Below, in pieces: positions 37,066 to 46,621 of a DNA stretch of 64,000 nt (position 1 is the first letter of the stretch; each line of letters begins with the position of its first letter). The notes below the pieces were generated by a model. That model was not told the origin of the DNA and searched no databases. It saw only the letters and a list, made by a program, of their open reading frames with translations. This stretch comes from Bradyrhizobium barranii subsp. apii (GTDB lineage Bacteria; Pseudomonadota; Alphaproteobacteria; Rhizobiales; Xanthobacteraceae): positions 7,438,501 to 7,502,500 of the forward strand of contig NZ_CP096255.1 in NCBI RefSeq assembly GCF_011516635.5. The letters run 5' to 3'. The translations under genes were made by a program, and so were the position numbers.

Positions 37066-38229
37066 TCAGAACAGGCTGAGCTGATCGCCGTTCCGCTTCG
37101 GCCTCGCAAAGTGATCCGTCGTCAGCTTGGAGCGCCGCTTGTTCAGCCCAAGCCTGTCGCAGGCGATCTCGAAGCGGCGGCCGATGGTCCAGGCCATCGG
37201 TCCGGTGCCCTTCATCCGCTCGCCCCATTTCGCATCGTAGTCGCGGCCGCCGCGCATGTCGCGGATCAGGGTGAAGACGTGGCGGTAGCGGTCCGGATAA
37301 TTGGCCATCAGCCATTCGCGGAAGAGATCACGCACCTCCAGCGGCAGCCGCAGCAGCACATAGGAGGCTTCCTTGACGCCGGCATGGGCGGCGGCATCGA
37401 GAATGCGCTCGATCTCGGAATCGTTCAGCGCGGGGATCACGGGCGCGACCATCACGGTGGTCGGAATACCGGCCTCGGAGAGCTGCTTCAGCGCCTCCAG
37501 CCGCTTCGGCGGCGTCGCCGCGCGCGGCTCCATGGTGCGCGCGAGTTTTGGATCGAGCGAGGTGACCGAGATCGCGACCTTGGCGAGGTTGCGCTTGGCC
37601 ATCCGCGCGAGAATGTCGATGTCGCGCACCACCAGCGCCGACTTGGTGACGATGCCGACGGGATGGCTGGCGCGCTCCAGCACTTCGAGAATGCCGCGCA
37701 TGATTTTGCGCTCGCGCTCGATCGGCTGATACGGATCGGTGTTGGTCCCGATCGCGATCATCCGCGGCTCGTAGCCGGTCGCGGCCAGCTCCTTCTCGAG
37801 CAGCGCCGGCGCATCTGGCTTGGCGAACAGCTTTGACTCGAAGTCGAGCCCCGGCGACAGGCCGAGATAGGCGTGCGTCGGCCGCGCGAAACAATAGACG
37901 CAGCCGTGCTCGCAGCCGCGATAAGGATTGATCGAGCGGTCGAAGCCGATATCGGGGGATTCGTTGCGGGTGATCACCTTGCGCGAGGTGTCGACGCCAA
38001 CGGTGGTCTTGAACGGCGGCAGCTCCTCCAGGCTCTGCCAGCCATCGTCGAAGGCGACGCGGGCCTCGGCCTCGAAGCGGCCGCTGGCATTGGACTGGGC
38101 GCCCCGCCCTCGCCGGCGCTGTTTGTCGATGGCGACCGCCAGTTCGGGAAAATCAGAGTCCGCACCCGCCGGCTCGGAGGGCGCCGTGACCGGCGGGTGC
38201 TTGAGAGCATGAGAGGATGCTGGACTCAT
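37066..38229 (-). CDS. PA0069-family radical SAM protein
   Basis: The protein is 387 residues from the ATG at 38229. The radical SAM 4Fe-4S motif is NPYRGCEHGCVYCFARPTHA (CxxxCxxC). TNTDPYQPIE and SVTSLDP are typical of the PA0069/Rv2578c group, related to spore photoproduct lyase. The barrel is complete. The last residues are GDQLSLF, a perfect match to the bacterial sliding-clamp binding consensus QL(S/D)LF. This raises the possibility of a DNA-linked role. It is upstream of the VOC gene, probably in one transcript. The family has no settled function. Confidence 0.9.
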   Translation of the reverse strand: MSPASSHALKHPPVTAPSEPAGADSDFPELAVAIDKQRRRGRGAQSNASGRFEAEARVAFDDGWQSLEELPPFKTTVGVDTSRKVITRNESPDIGFDRSINPYRGCEHGCVYCFARPTHAYLGLSPGLDFESKLFAKPDAPALLEKELAATGYEPRMIAIGTNTDPYQPIERERKIMRGILEVLERASHPVGIVTKSALVVRDIDILARMAKRNLAKVAISVTSLDPKLARTMEPRAATPPKRLEALKQLSEAGIPTTVMVAPVIPALNDSEIERILDAAAHAGVKEASYVLLRLPLEVRDLFREWLMANYPDRYRHVFTLIRDMRGGRDYDAKWGERMKGTGPMAWTIGRRFEIACDRLGLNKRRSKLTTDHFARPKRNGDQLSLF

Positions 38230-38439
38230 GAAGCCAAGATAGCACGCCAAAGGAACAAATCAAGAACAAAAACAAAAAACTCGAAAACAACCCCATGCAC
38301 AGTAGCCGCCCAAATTTCGGGCGCGGTCCTTTGACCTCACGCAACACATCCGGCGCGGCGATCCGGTTCGATGCCGGACAGGGATCAATCGCACCGGAAC
38401 AAAGTTGGTGACGATCGCTAGGTGAAGGTCAGCAGGAAC

Positions 38440-40827
38440 ATGACAAATCAACGACAATCGGCCTCAGGGAGCAGCGAGCTCGATCTGCTCGATCGCTATT
38501 GGCGCGCCGCGAACTACCTCTCCGTCGGGCAAATCTATCTGCTCGACAATCCGCTGCTGCGCGAGCCGTTGCGGCCGGAGCACATCAAGCCGCGCTTGCT
38601 CGGCCATTGGGGCACGACGCCCGGTTTGAACTTCATCTACGCCCATCTCAACCGCGTCATCCGCGCGCTCGATGTCAGCGTGCTCTATATCTGCGGTCCC
38701 GGCCATGGCGGCCCGGGCATGGTGGCCAACACCTATCTCGAGGGCAGCTACAGCGAGATCTATCCTGACGTCGCGCGCGATACGGACGGATTGCGAAAAC
38801 TTTTCAGGCAGTTCTCCTTCCCCGGCGGCATTCCGAGCCACGCGGCGCCGGAAACGCCGGGCTCGATCCACGAAGGCGGCGAGCTCGGCTACGCGCTGGT
38901 GCACGCCTATGGCGCCGCATTCGACAATCCCGACCTGATCGTCGCCTGCGTCGTCGGCGATGGCGAGGCCGAAACCGGCCCGCTCGCGGCGTCCTGGCAC
39001 TCGAACAAGTTCCTCAATCCCGCCCATGACGGCGCTGTGCTGCCGATCCTGCACCTCAACGGCTACAAGATCGCGAACCCGACCGTGCTCGGACGGACGC
39101 GCGACGCGGAGATCCGCGACCTGTTCCGCGGGTTCGGCCACGAGCCGCTGTTCGTCGAGGGCGACGATCCCGAATTGATGCACCAGGCCATGGCGGACGC
39201 GCTCGACGTCGCGCTCGCCAGCATCCGCTCGATCCAGCAGCATGCCCGCGACGGCCGTAACAGCGTCGAGCGGCCGCGCTGGCCGATGATCGTGCTGCGC
39301 AGCCCGAAGGGCTGGACCGGCCCGAAGGAGGTCGACGGCAAGAAGGTCGAGGGCTTTTGGCGCGCGCATCAGGTTCCCGTTGCGAGCTGTCGCGAGAACC
39401 CGGCGCACTTGAAAATCCTCGAAGACTGGATGCGCAGCTACGAGCCCGAGAAGCTGTTCGACGGCAGCGGCGCGCTCATTCCCGAGCTCCAGGCTCTGGC
39501 GCCCGAAGGTAACAGGCGCATGGGCGCCAATCCGCACGCCAATGGCGGCCTGCTGAAGAAGGAGCTGAAGCTGCCGGACTTCCGCAATTTTGCGATCGAC
39601 GTGCCGCAGCCCGGCGGCGTCACCGGCGAAGCAACGCGCGAGCTCGGCAAATTTTTGCGCGACGTCATCCGGCTCAACGCAGAAGCGCGCAACTTCCGCA
39701 TCATGGGCCCGGACGAGACCGCGTCAAACCGGCTCGACGCCGTGTTCGAGGCGACCGAACGGGTCTGGATGGAGCCGACTGAGCCTTACGACGTGCATCT
39801 CGCCCAGGACGGCCGGGTGATGGAGGTTTTGAGCGAGCATCTCTGCCAGGGCTGGCTCGAGGGCTATCTGCTCACCGGACGGCACGGCTTGTTCTCCTGC
39901 TACGAGGCCTTCATCCACATCGTCGATTCCATGTTCAACCAGCACGCCAAATGGCTGAAGGTGACGCGGCATCTGCCCTGGCGGCGACCGATCGCCTCGC
40001 TGAACTATCTCCTGACTTCGCATGTCTGGCGGCAGGACCATAACGGCTTCAGCCATCAGGATCCCGGCTTCGTCGATCTCGTCGCCAACAAGAAGGCCGA
40101 CATAGTCCGCATCTACTTCCCGCCCGACGCCAACACGCTGTTGTGGATCGCCGATCACTGCCTGCGCACCTATGACCGCATCAACGTCATCGTCGCCGGC
40201 AAGCAGCCGGCGCCGCAATGGCTGTCGATGCAGGACGCCGCCACGCATTGTGATGCCGGCATCGGCATCTGGACCTGGGTCGGCACGGAGGATGCGGATG
40301 GCGAGCCCGACGTCGTGATGGCCTGCGCCGGCGACGTGCCGACATTGGAGACGCTCGCCGCCGTCGATCTGCTGCGCAAGGCGCTGCCCGATCTGAAGAT
40401 CCGCGTCGTCAACGTCGTCGACCTCATGACGCTGCAGCCGAAAGACCAGCACCCACACGGCCTATCCGACCGTGACTTCGACAGCCTGTTCACACCAGAC
40501 AAGCCGGTGATCTTCGCCTATCACGGCTATCCCTATCTCATCCACCGTCTCACCTATAACCGCACCAACCATGCCGGAATGCATGTGCGCGGCTTTGCCG
40601 AGGAAGGCACCACGACGACGCCGTTCGACATGGTCGTGCTCAACGGGCTCGACCGCTATCACCTCGCGATCGAGGCGATCGCGCGCGTGCCGGGTCTGGC
40701 GACCAAGGCCGCGCAGGTGCAACAGCAGTTCCGCGACAGACTGATCGAACATTCGCACTATGTGCGCGAACACGGCGAGGACATGCCTGAAATTCGCGAC
40801 TGGGTCTGGCCGGGCAAAGCGGGTTGA
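38440..40827 (+). CDS. xfp: Xylulose-5-phosphate/fructose-6-phosphate phosphoketolase
   Basis: The protein is 795 residues from the ATG at 38440 (AGCAGGA four bases upstream); a GTG at 38422 is an alternative. The thiamine diphosphate-binding signatures CGPGHGGPGMVANTYLEG and VVGDGEAETGPLAASWHSNK are intact. The central RPIASLNYLLTSHVWRQDHN and FSHQDPGF stretch and the C-terminal domain are also present, with normal family length. It cleaves xylulose-5-P (or fructose-6-P) with phosphate to acetyl-P and glyceraldehyde-3-P (or erythrose-4-P). The acetate kinase gene follows after four bases, so the acetyl phosphate was meant to yield acetate and ATP. Confidence 0.95.
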   Translation: MTNQRQSASGSSELDLLDRYWRAANYLSVGQIYLLDNPLLREPLRPEHIKPRLLGHWGTTPGLNFIYAHLNRVIRALDVSVLYICGPGHGGPGMVANTYLEGSYSEIYPDVARDTDGLRKLFRQFSFPGGIPSHAAPETPGSIHEGGELGYALVHAYGAAFDNPDLIVACVVGDGEAETGPLAASWHSNKFLNPAHDGAVLPILHLNGYKIANPTVLGRTRDAEIRDLFRGFGHEPLFVEGDDPELMHQAMADALDVALASIRSIQQHARDGRNSVERPRWPMIVLRSPKGWTGPKEVDGKKVEGFWRAHQVPVASCRENPAHLKILEDWMRSYEPEKLFDGSGALIPELQALAPEGNRRMGANPHANGGLLKKELKLPDFRNFAIDVPQPGGVTGEATRELGKFLRDVIRLNAEARNFRIMGPDETASNRLDAVFEATERVWMEPTEPYDVHLAQDGRVMEVLSEHLCQGWLEGYLLTGRHGLFSCYEAFIHIVDSMFNQHAKWLKVTRHLPWRRPIASLNYLLTSHVWRQDHNGFSHQDPGFVDLVANKKADIVRIYFPPDANTLLWIADHCLRTYDRINVIVAGKQPAPQWLSMQDAATHCDAGIGIWTWVGTEDADGEPDVVMACAGDVPTLETLAAVDLLRKALPDLKIRVVNVVDLMTLQPKDQHPHGLSDRDFDSLFTPDKPVIFAYHGYPYLIHRLTYNRTNHAGMHVRGFAEEGTTTTPFDMVVLNGLDRYHLAIEAIARVPGLATKAAQVQQQFRDRLIEHSHYVREHGEDMPEIRDWVWPGKAG

Positions 40828-40831
40828 CGTC

Positions 40832-42011
40832 ATGACGGCGTCGGCCCTCGTGCTCAACTCGGGCTCGTCGAGCATCAAGTTCGGCCTGTTCGACATCGCG
40901 GCGGCCGAGCCTGCCCTGCTCTGCAAGGGCCTGCTCGACGAGCAAGAGGCGAAGCCGCGGCTCGTGGTGAAAAGCCCCGCGGGCGGAGACCTTTTCGAGA
41001 CGCAGAGGGAAGCATCCGATGCGGACAGCGGCCATCTGTTCGCGGACGTGCTCGGCTTCATCGAGGAGCGTTTTGCCGACCACCGCCTGCGCGCCCTCGG
41101 TCACCGCATCGTTCATGGCGGGCCGGATTATTCGGGCCCGGTTGAGCTGACGGATGAGGTCGATGCGAAGCTGGAAGCGCGCGCCGCTTGCGCCGCTGCA
41201 CCAGCCGCGGTGTCTGGCGCCGGTCCGTACTATCAGGGCAATGAAGCCCGACCTGACGCAAATCGCCTGCTTCGACACCGCCTTCCATCACAGCATGGCT
41301 CCGCCCGCGAGCCGCTTCGCCATTCCGCGGCGCCTCGAGGAACGCGGCATTCGGCGCTACGGCTTTCACGGACTCTCCTTTGAATCAGTCGCCGGCCGTC
41401 TCGTTGCGATCGCGCCGGAGCTTGCGGCGAAGCGCACCGTCATCGCGCATCTCGGCAATGGCGCCAGCCTGTGCGCCTTGCGCGATGGCCGCAGCGTCGA
41501 CACCACGATGGGGCTGACGCCGCTCGATGGCCTCGTGATGGGCACCCGGAGCGGCACGATCGATCCCGGCGTGCTGCTCTATCTGCAACAGCACGAGAGG
41601 ATGTCGGTCGAGGATGTGCAGCACCTGCTCTATCACGAGTCAGGCCTGCTCGGCGTCTCCGGCATCTCTGCCGACATGCGCACGCTTCTGGCAAGCGGCG
41701 AGGCTGCGGCGCGGGAAGCGGTCGACCTGTTCGTCTTCCGTGCGGCGCAGCAGGTCGCGGTGATGGCGACCACACTGGGCGGACTGGACTGTCTGGTCTT
41801 CACCGGCGGCATCGGCGAGCATGCGAAGGAAATCCGCGCCGCGATTGGTGAGCGGCTTGGGTGGCTCGGCGTGCATATTGACGCGGGTGCGAATGACGCG
41901 GCACGCGAGCGGATCAGCAGCAGTGGCAGCACCGTCAATGTGTTCGTCATTCCGACGAATGAGGAGCTGACGATCGCTCGGCATTGCGCGGCTGTGCTGC
42001 GAGCGAAATGA
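40832..42011 (+). pseudogene. ackA: Acetate kinase, frameshifted
   Basis: Frame one gives MTASALVLNSGSSSIKFGLF ... GHRIVHGGPDYSGPVELTDE up to DAKLEAR, then turns to nonsense. Another frame carries PLAPLHQPRCLAPVRTIRAM through TAFHHSM, GHFG-like HLGNGASLCALRDGRSVDTT, GLVMGTRSGTIDPG and VFTGGIGEHAKEIRAAIGER to a normal end. The switch lies near 41176-41192 in a GCGCGCGCC run, consistent with loss of one base or gain of two. Every other family motif is kept, so the damage is very recent or a sequencing error. It is coupled to xfp by a four-base gap. Confidence 0.88.
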
Positions 42012-42190
42012 AAGCCCGGTCGACCGCTGCATCTTTCCCTTCTCCCCCGTGGGAGAATTTCAGCGGGCCATGAGTTGTCGGGCCATGACTTGTTGCAGCG
42101 CTGCTGCGCCACTGTCGAAATGACCATGGTGCGCAAAGCAAACGATTTCGCCAGCGCTTCGAGCACCATGGGCCAACTACGTCGCTCCGC

Positions 42191-42574
42191 TCAGTACGGA
42201 GAGTACCCGCCCGGGCAAACATAGTTTCCGTAAGCGTCATAGCCGCAGCCGCTGCGGTAGTAGGCCCCCGTCGCAGCTGCGCCGATCGCCGCGGCCCCCA
42301 CTGCCGCCGCACCGACGCCGTAACGATATCCGCGATACCCTGCATAAGCGCCCCGATAGCCGTAACGCCCGCCGCGCACGGCGACAGCACCGCCCCGATA
42401 TCCACGCGCCGCGACCGCGCCCCCGCGATAGCCTCCTGCCCGCACGGCACCGCCGTGGAAACCTCCTGCGCGCATGGCGCCGCCGCGACCGCCGCGGGCA
42501 GATGCGTCATCGGGAGTGAAGGCGACAAGCAGCATAGCTGCGGCTGCCGAAGCGATGAGAGCTTGACGCAACAT
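42191..42574 (-). CDS. Secreted Gly/Arg/Tyr-rich protein
   Basis: The protein is 127 residues from the ATG at 42574, preceded by GAAGGAG. Residues 1-26 (MLRQALIASAAAAMLLVAFT, then PDDASA) form a signal peptide. The mature protein has degenerate repeats of the type RGGAVAARGY and RAGGYRGGAV, then YGYRGAYAGYRGYRYG, a hydrophobic Ala/Gly run and an end with two Cys (SGCGYDAYGNYVCPGGYSPY). It is likely an exported envelope or matrix protein of unknown function. Confidence 0.75.
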   Translation of the reverse strand: MLRQALIASAAAAMLLVAFTPDDASARGGRGGAMRAGGFHGGAVRAGGYRGGAVAARGYRGGAVAVRGGRYGYRGAYAGYRGYRYGVGAAAVGAAAIGAAATGAYYRSGCGYDAYGNYVCPGGYSPY

Positions 42575-42739
42575 CAGCGTACTCCTTCTTCGAGGGAGGA
42601 AGCCGCGGACAGCTGCACATCGCGTCGACCGCGGGTCCGATCGAAGTCTCGTGCGCTGGAGCTTCGTGCCTTTGATTTGGATCAACGTTCATCTACATGA
42701 ACGACGGTTCCCCGCCCGCACAGTGGCGTGCAGGCCGAT

Positions 42740-43579
42740 CTAATGCGTGCCCGACAGGATCTGGATGCACCCGATCACGACCTCGATCACGATCAGCACC
42801 ACGACTGCGATTTCCAGACGTAGCGAGCGCTGGGTGTCGATGATGTCGGTCAGCGCGTTGGCGGTTTCCGAGACCGCGGTGAGCTTGCGCTCGAGCGTGT
42901 CGAGGCGCTCCTTCAATTCGTACTCGTCTTCGAGACGGGCATAGAGGCGATCGAGCTCGGGCTTCTCCCAGAGCACGTCCGGTTTCTCGGCCACCGCGAC
43001 ACGGCCGGCGACGCGCTGCTGGACCAGAAGCGCATTGCCGATCAGTTGCAGGATGTTCTTGCGCCGGGGCGGGGTGCGGCCCTGCTCGGCGAGCGCCCGC
43101 GCAAAGGGCTCGATCACGTCGAAAACCGCGGCGACGCGGCGCTCGTCGCGGGCGAGCGAGGTGCTCTTGGCGAGCGCGTCCGCAACGATCAGCAGCCGAT
43201 CGTCGGAGAATTTGGCGAGGCAGATCGGCCCGCCGGGCTGAATCGCCTCGGCGTTCTCATCCTTGCAGAGCTGCGCCTGTGCGATCTCCTCTTCAAAAGG
43301 GCTGAATTCGCCGGTCACCCGCGGTTTCAGGCTGTCGATCAGCACCTTCTCCTCCGAAGGGAGGAGGCCGATCAGCACCACGACGCCGTAGCGGAAGATG
43401 ACCACGAGCCCGGCATGGACGCGGAAGGCAGCAGGCGTCGAGGAGACAGGTGCGCCAAGCTCGAGCCCGGACGGATTGATGCGTTCGCCCAGCATCACGG
43501 CGCGGATCCGCAGGGTCGGCGCGGCCTCCGGCTTCGGCGATGTTGGCGTGGTGCCAACGGGAAGTTGATCGGCGTTCAC
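42740..43579 (-). CDS. RMD1/DUF155-family membrane protein
   Basis: A 279-residue protein beginning at a GTG. The DUF155 domain fills residues 20-250: VFRYGVVVLIGLLPSEE-like sequence (IFRYGVVVLIGLLPSEEKVL), DRLLIVADALAKSTSLARDE and LERKLTAVSETANALTDIID. One C-terminal transmembrane helix (LEIAVVVLIVIEVVIGCIQI) anchors it. Eukaryotic relatives act in mitochondrial translation or anchoring; the bacterial role is unsettled. Divergent from the GT2-like gene. Confidence 0.88.
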   Translation of the reverse strand: MNADQLPVGTTPTSPKPEAAPTLRIRAVMLGERINPSGLELGAPVSSTPAAFRVHAGLVVIFRYGVVVLIGLLPSEEKVLIDSLKPRVTGEFSPFEEEIAQAQLCKDENAEAIQPGGPICLAKFSDDRLLIVADALAKSTSLARDERRVAAVFDVIEPFARALAEQGRTPPRRKNILQLIGNALLVQQRVAGRVAVAEKPDVLWEKPELDRLYARLEDEYELKERLDTLERKLTAVSETANALTDIIDTQRSLRLEIAVVVLIVIEVVIGCIQILSGTH

Positions 43580-43914
43580 TGGACTATCTCACTTTGCGCG
43601 GCGAGCGTTGCACGTTTTTCCCGTCACAAGGTTTGTGTCAGACTGCCGGTGCAGCCTTGCGGAACGTGCCGTCCTCGCCCCGATCATATCGGCAGAGAAA
43701 GCCCCCGTTTGAAGCTCACGGAAACGACATTCGCGGAAACATTCGGCAACAGGGCCACCCCGCGCACGACATATTCGGCTGCGATAGACCGGCGGCGATC
43801 TACCATCGCATGCCGGAACACCGGCGAAAAGTTGCACTCGGCGACGCCGCGTGTTTATGACACATTCATAACAAGCTACGCTTCTCCCGAAGTGCAGACA
43901 TCGAAGCCTCAATC
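43580..43914. other. Divergent intergenic region, DUF155 / GT2-like
   Basis: 335 bases with no supported gene. It must hold both promoters. No operator palindrome or RNA motif stood out, and overlapping frames lack coding features. Confidence 0.5.
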
Positions 43915-44490
43915 ATGCTGAGCGTCATCATACCGACCGAAGGCGTCGAGCAGACGGCGGTCGCAACTCTGGCCGCGCTGGTACCCGGTGCCGCTGCGGG
44001 CATCATCCGCGAAGTGCTGCTGGTCGACGGCACCCGCAACGGCGTCATCGAGCGCGTGGCGGACGTTGCAGGCTGCCGTTTCATCGGCTTCGAGGGTTCT
44101 TCGCAGGGCGCGGCGCTTGCCGCCGGTGCGCTCCAGGCCCGTTCGCCCTGGCTGATGTTCCTCCCGGCCGGCGCGGTGCTGGAAACCGGCTGGATCGAGG
44201 AGACCACCCAGTTCATCCAAGCCGTCGCGACCAGCGGCCGGGATCGCGCGGCGGTGTTCCGCTACGCGCGCTCGCCCTACGCCGATACCGGATTCCGCGA
44301 CATGCTCCGCGCGGTGGCGCGCAAGCTCGTCGGCCCCCTCGGCGATCAGGGACTTTTGATCGCGCGCGATCATTACGACCGGATCGGCGGTTACCCGCCC
44401 CAGGCCCGCCGTTCCGAGGCGCGGCTGCTCCGGCGGCTCGGCCGCTCGTCCCGGACCATGCTGCGCAGCCGGATCGTCATGGTCGGCTGA
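43915..44490 (+). CDS. Short glycosyltransferase-2-like protein
   Basis: A 191-residue protein. It begins MLSVIIPTEGVEQTAVATLA, as in family 2 glycosyltransferases. VLLVDGTRNG stands where VDDGSxDG is usual, and SPWLMFLPAGAVLETGWIEE stands where the DxD metal motif would be; the DxD itself is replaced (PAGAV). It is shorter than typical enzymes. Either it uses a variant site or it has lost activity. It is followed by the MarR-GNAT gene after a palindromic operator. Confidence 0.7.
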   Translation: MLSVIIPTEGVEQTAVATLAALVPGAAAGIIREVLLVDGTRNGVIERVADVAGCRFIGFEGSSQGAALAAGALQARSPWLMFLPAGAVLETGWIEETTQFIQAVATSGRDRAAVFRYARSPYADTGFRDMLRAVARKLVGPLGDQGLLIARDHYDRIGGYPPQARRSEARLLRRLGRSSRTMLRSRIVMVG

Positions 44491-44507
44491 GGTCACTGAT
44501 CTTATAC

Positions 44508-44541
44508 TTGCCAAAGTCAAATAATTGTTTGACAGTGGCAA
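44508..44541. promoter_or_regulatory. Large operator palindrome before the MarR-GNAT gene
   Basis: TTGCCA-aa-GTCAAA-taattg-TTTGAC-ag-TGGCAA: two nested perfect inverted pairs over 34 bases, ending 15 bases before the start codon. TTTGAC could double as a -35 element. It is probably the autoregulatory site of the MarR domain, which is inference. Confidence 0.7.
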
Positions 44542-44556
44542 ATATCGAGGTAACCC

Positions 44557-45534
44557 ATGCCATCAGCCCTTTCGTCATCCAGCCCTTCGCCATCCGGCCC
44601 CGCTTCGACCGAACAGGTCGCTGACGACCAGGTCCAGGCGGTTCGCGCCTTCAACCGCTTCTACACCCAGAAGCTCGGCGTGCTCGACCAGCAGCTCCTG
44701 AAGAGCCCGTTCTCGCTGAGCGAGGCGCGCGTGCTCTACGAGCTGGCCCATGGTGGCGAGCAGTCGGCGAAGGAGATCGGCATCGCGCTCGGGCTCGACG
44801 CCGGCTATCTCAGCCGCATCGTGCAGAATTTCGACGAGAGCGGCCTGATCGCGCGCAAGCCGCTTCCGAGCGACCGCCGGCAGGTTCAGTTGAGCCTGAC
44901 CGCGAAGGGCCGCCAGGCGTTCGCCAAGCTCGAACGCTCGTCCCAGGACGACGTCGCCGCGATGCTGCGGCCGCTGCCGGATGAGGAGCGCAGCAAGCTC
45001 ACCGGTGCGATGGAGACGATCGAGCGGCTGCTCGCCATGCCGCGCAGGCCATCCCCGCGCGCGACCCTGCGCGAGCCCCTCCCGGGCGACATGGGCTGGG
45101 TGGTGCAGAGCCACGGCGCACTCTACGCCAGCGAATACGGTTTCGACTCCGGCTTCGAGGCGCTGGTCGCCGAGATCGTCGCCAAATACATGACCTCCTA
45201 CGATGCCTCGCGCGAGCGCTGCTGGATCGCCGACATCGAGGGCCGGCCGGTCGGCTCGGTATTTCTGGTCAAGGCCAGCGACGACGTCGCCAAGCTGCGC
45301 CTGTTGCTGCTCGATCCGGCCGCACGCGGACAGGGGCTAGGCCAACGGCTGGTCGCCGAATGCGTCTCTTTCGCGCGCGCCTGCGGCTATCGGCGGATGA
45401 CGCTGTGGACGCAGAGCAATTTGGTCGCCGCGCGAAAAATCTATCAGGATGCCGGCTTCAAGCTGACCGCCACCGAGCCGCATCGCAGTTTTGGCCAGAA
45501 CCTCACCGGCGAAACCTGGGAGCGCGATCTCTGA
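44557..45534 (+). CDS. MarR-family regulator fused to GNAT acetyltransferase
   Basis: A 325-residue fusion. Residues about 20-155 are a MarR winged helix (SPFSLSEARVLYELAHGGEQ, DAGYLSRIVQNFDESGLIAR, a wing with PLPSDRRQVQLSLTAKG). Residues about 170-320 are a GNAT domain with the acetyl-CoA loop LDPAARGQGLGQRLVAECVS and TLWTQSNLVAARKIYQDAGF. This two-domain architecture is a known regulator/enzyme type. The substrate is unknown. The 34-base palindrome just upstream suggests self-repression. Its stop overlaps the ATG of a 42-codon frame. Confidence 0.92.
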   Translation: MPSALSSSSPSPSGPASTEQVADDQVQAVRAFNRFYTQKLGVLDQQLLKSPFSLSEARVLYELAHGGEQSAKEIGIALGLDAGYLSRIVQNFDESGLIARKPLPSDRRQVQLSLTAKGRQAFAKLERSSQDDVAAMLRPLPDEERSKLTGAMETIERLLAMPRRPSPRATLREPLPGDMGWVVQSHGALYASEYGFDSGFEALVAEIVAKYMTSYDASRERCWIADIEGRPVGSVFLVKASDDVAKLRLLLLDPAARGQGLGQRLVAECVSFARACGYRRMTLWTQSNLVAARKIYQDAGFKLTATEPHRSFGQNLTGETWERDL

Positions 45535-45662
45535 TGCGGGGGCACGCGCTCATCACGGGAGAGCTCGTCGATCTCTACAAGCGCCGCGCACGACGGCTGC
45601 ACGCGGAGGCGTGCCGGACTATGTGGCGCATGGTGTGGAGCTCGCTGCGACGGAAGAGCTAG
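45534..45662 (+). CDS. Short basic protein, coupled to the MarR-GNAT gene
   Basis: A 42-residue frame that overlaps the regulator stop (TGATG). It reads MRGHALITGELVDLYKRRAR, then RLHAEACRTMWRMVWSSLRR and KS. It is very basic, with an amphipathic helix. The IS630 element inserted exactly at its TAG stop: the TA of the stop is the target dinucleotide, and the stop is re-formed on both sides. No family was assigned. Confidence 0.5.
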   Translation: MRGHALITGELVDLYKRRARRLHAEACRTMWRMVWSSLRRKS

Positions 45663-45674
45663 AGCGTTTTCCGA

Positions 45675-46621
45675 TCACGTTGCGTCGTAACCAGCCGCGA
45701 CGAGATAATTTTGACATTCCTCGGGTGAGAAGCGTTTGAGAGCGTTGGCGATTGCTTGCCAGAGATCGGGCATGGTGCGGGCTGCGGCGGTCCGCAACAG
45801 CGCTTTCAGTTTGGAGAAGGCCATTTCAATCGGGTTGAAGTCTGGACTGTAGGGCGGAAGATAGAGCAGGCTAGCTCCGACCGCCTGGATGGCCTCTCGA
45901 ACGCCATGGACCTTGTGAGCGGGCAAGTTGTCCATGATAACGGTATCGCCCGGCCGCAGCGATGGGGCGAGCAATTGCTCGACGTAGGCCAGGAAAGCGT
46001 CGCCATCCATTGGACCGTCCAGAACAAGCGGCGCGATCAGACCGTCGGAGCGCAATCCAGCGGTGAACGTCGTCGTCTTCCAATGTCCGTGTGGGATAGC
46101 TGCACGACATCGCTCGCCGCGTGGCGAGCGCCCGTAACGCCGCGCCATTTTGGTGTTGGCGCTGGTTTCGTCGATGAAGACGAGACGCTCAGGGTCAAGG
46201 TCGATTTGCCCTTCGAACCACTCCTCACGTGCGGCATTTATATCGCCGCGCCGTTGCTCGGCGGCGTGCGCTGTCTTTTTTTAAGTGTGATCTTTCTGCG
46301 CTGGAAAAAACGCCAGAGCGACGCGATGCCAGTCGATATTCCACGACGTTTCAACAGTTCTCGCAACTCGGCAAGCGTGATATCCGGCCTCGCTGTCACC
46401 GCCTCCAGAATCAATTGCGAATGCGCTTCGATGCGCTGCGATTTGCGGTCACCGCCCTGGCGTTTAGGAACGATGTCGCCAACTTTCTTGAGGCGACCGC
46501 GCCAGCGGATTGCACTGGCCGCGCTGACACCAAAGCGCTCAGCAGCCTGTCGACAGGACATGCCACCGTCAATCGCGGCTACCACCCTTTGGCGAAGATC
46601 AACCGAAAGCGCCCTGGCCAT
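45675..46621 (-). CDS. IS630-family transposase made by -1 frameshifting
   Basis: Two frames overlap. The first (46621 to 46238) starts MARALSVDLRQRVVAAIDGG and holds the helix-turn-helix region (SCRQAAERFGVSAASAIRWR). The second continues from KKTAHAAEQRRGDINAAREE with the DDE domain: Asp in LVFIDETSANTKMARRYG, Asp in VIMDNLPAHK and Glu in SPDFNPIEMAFSKLK. They join at CTTAAAAAAAG (46269-46279), where a -1 slip on the seven A residues fuses them. This is typical programmed frameshifting of the family, so the gene is probably functional apart from the disrupted leader. Confidence 0.85.

Noticed and set aside
38230..38421. FNR/FixK box before xfp
   Set aside because: Only half-sites (GATCAAT) were seen; no full TTGAT-N4-ATCAA dyad.
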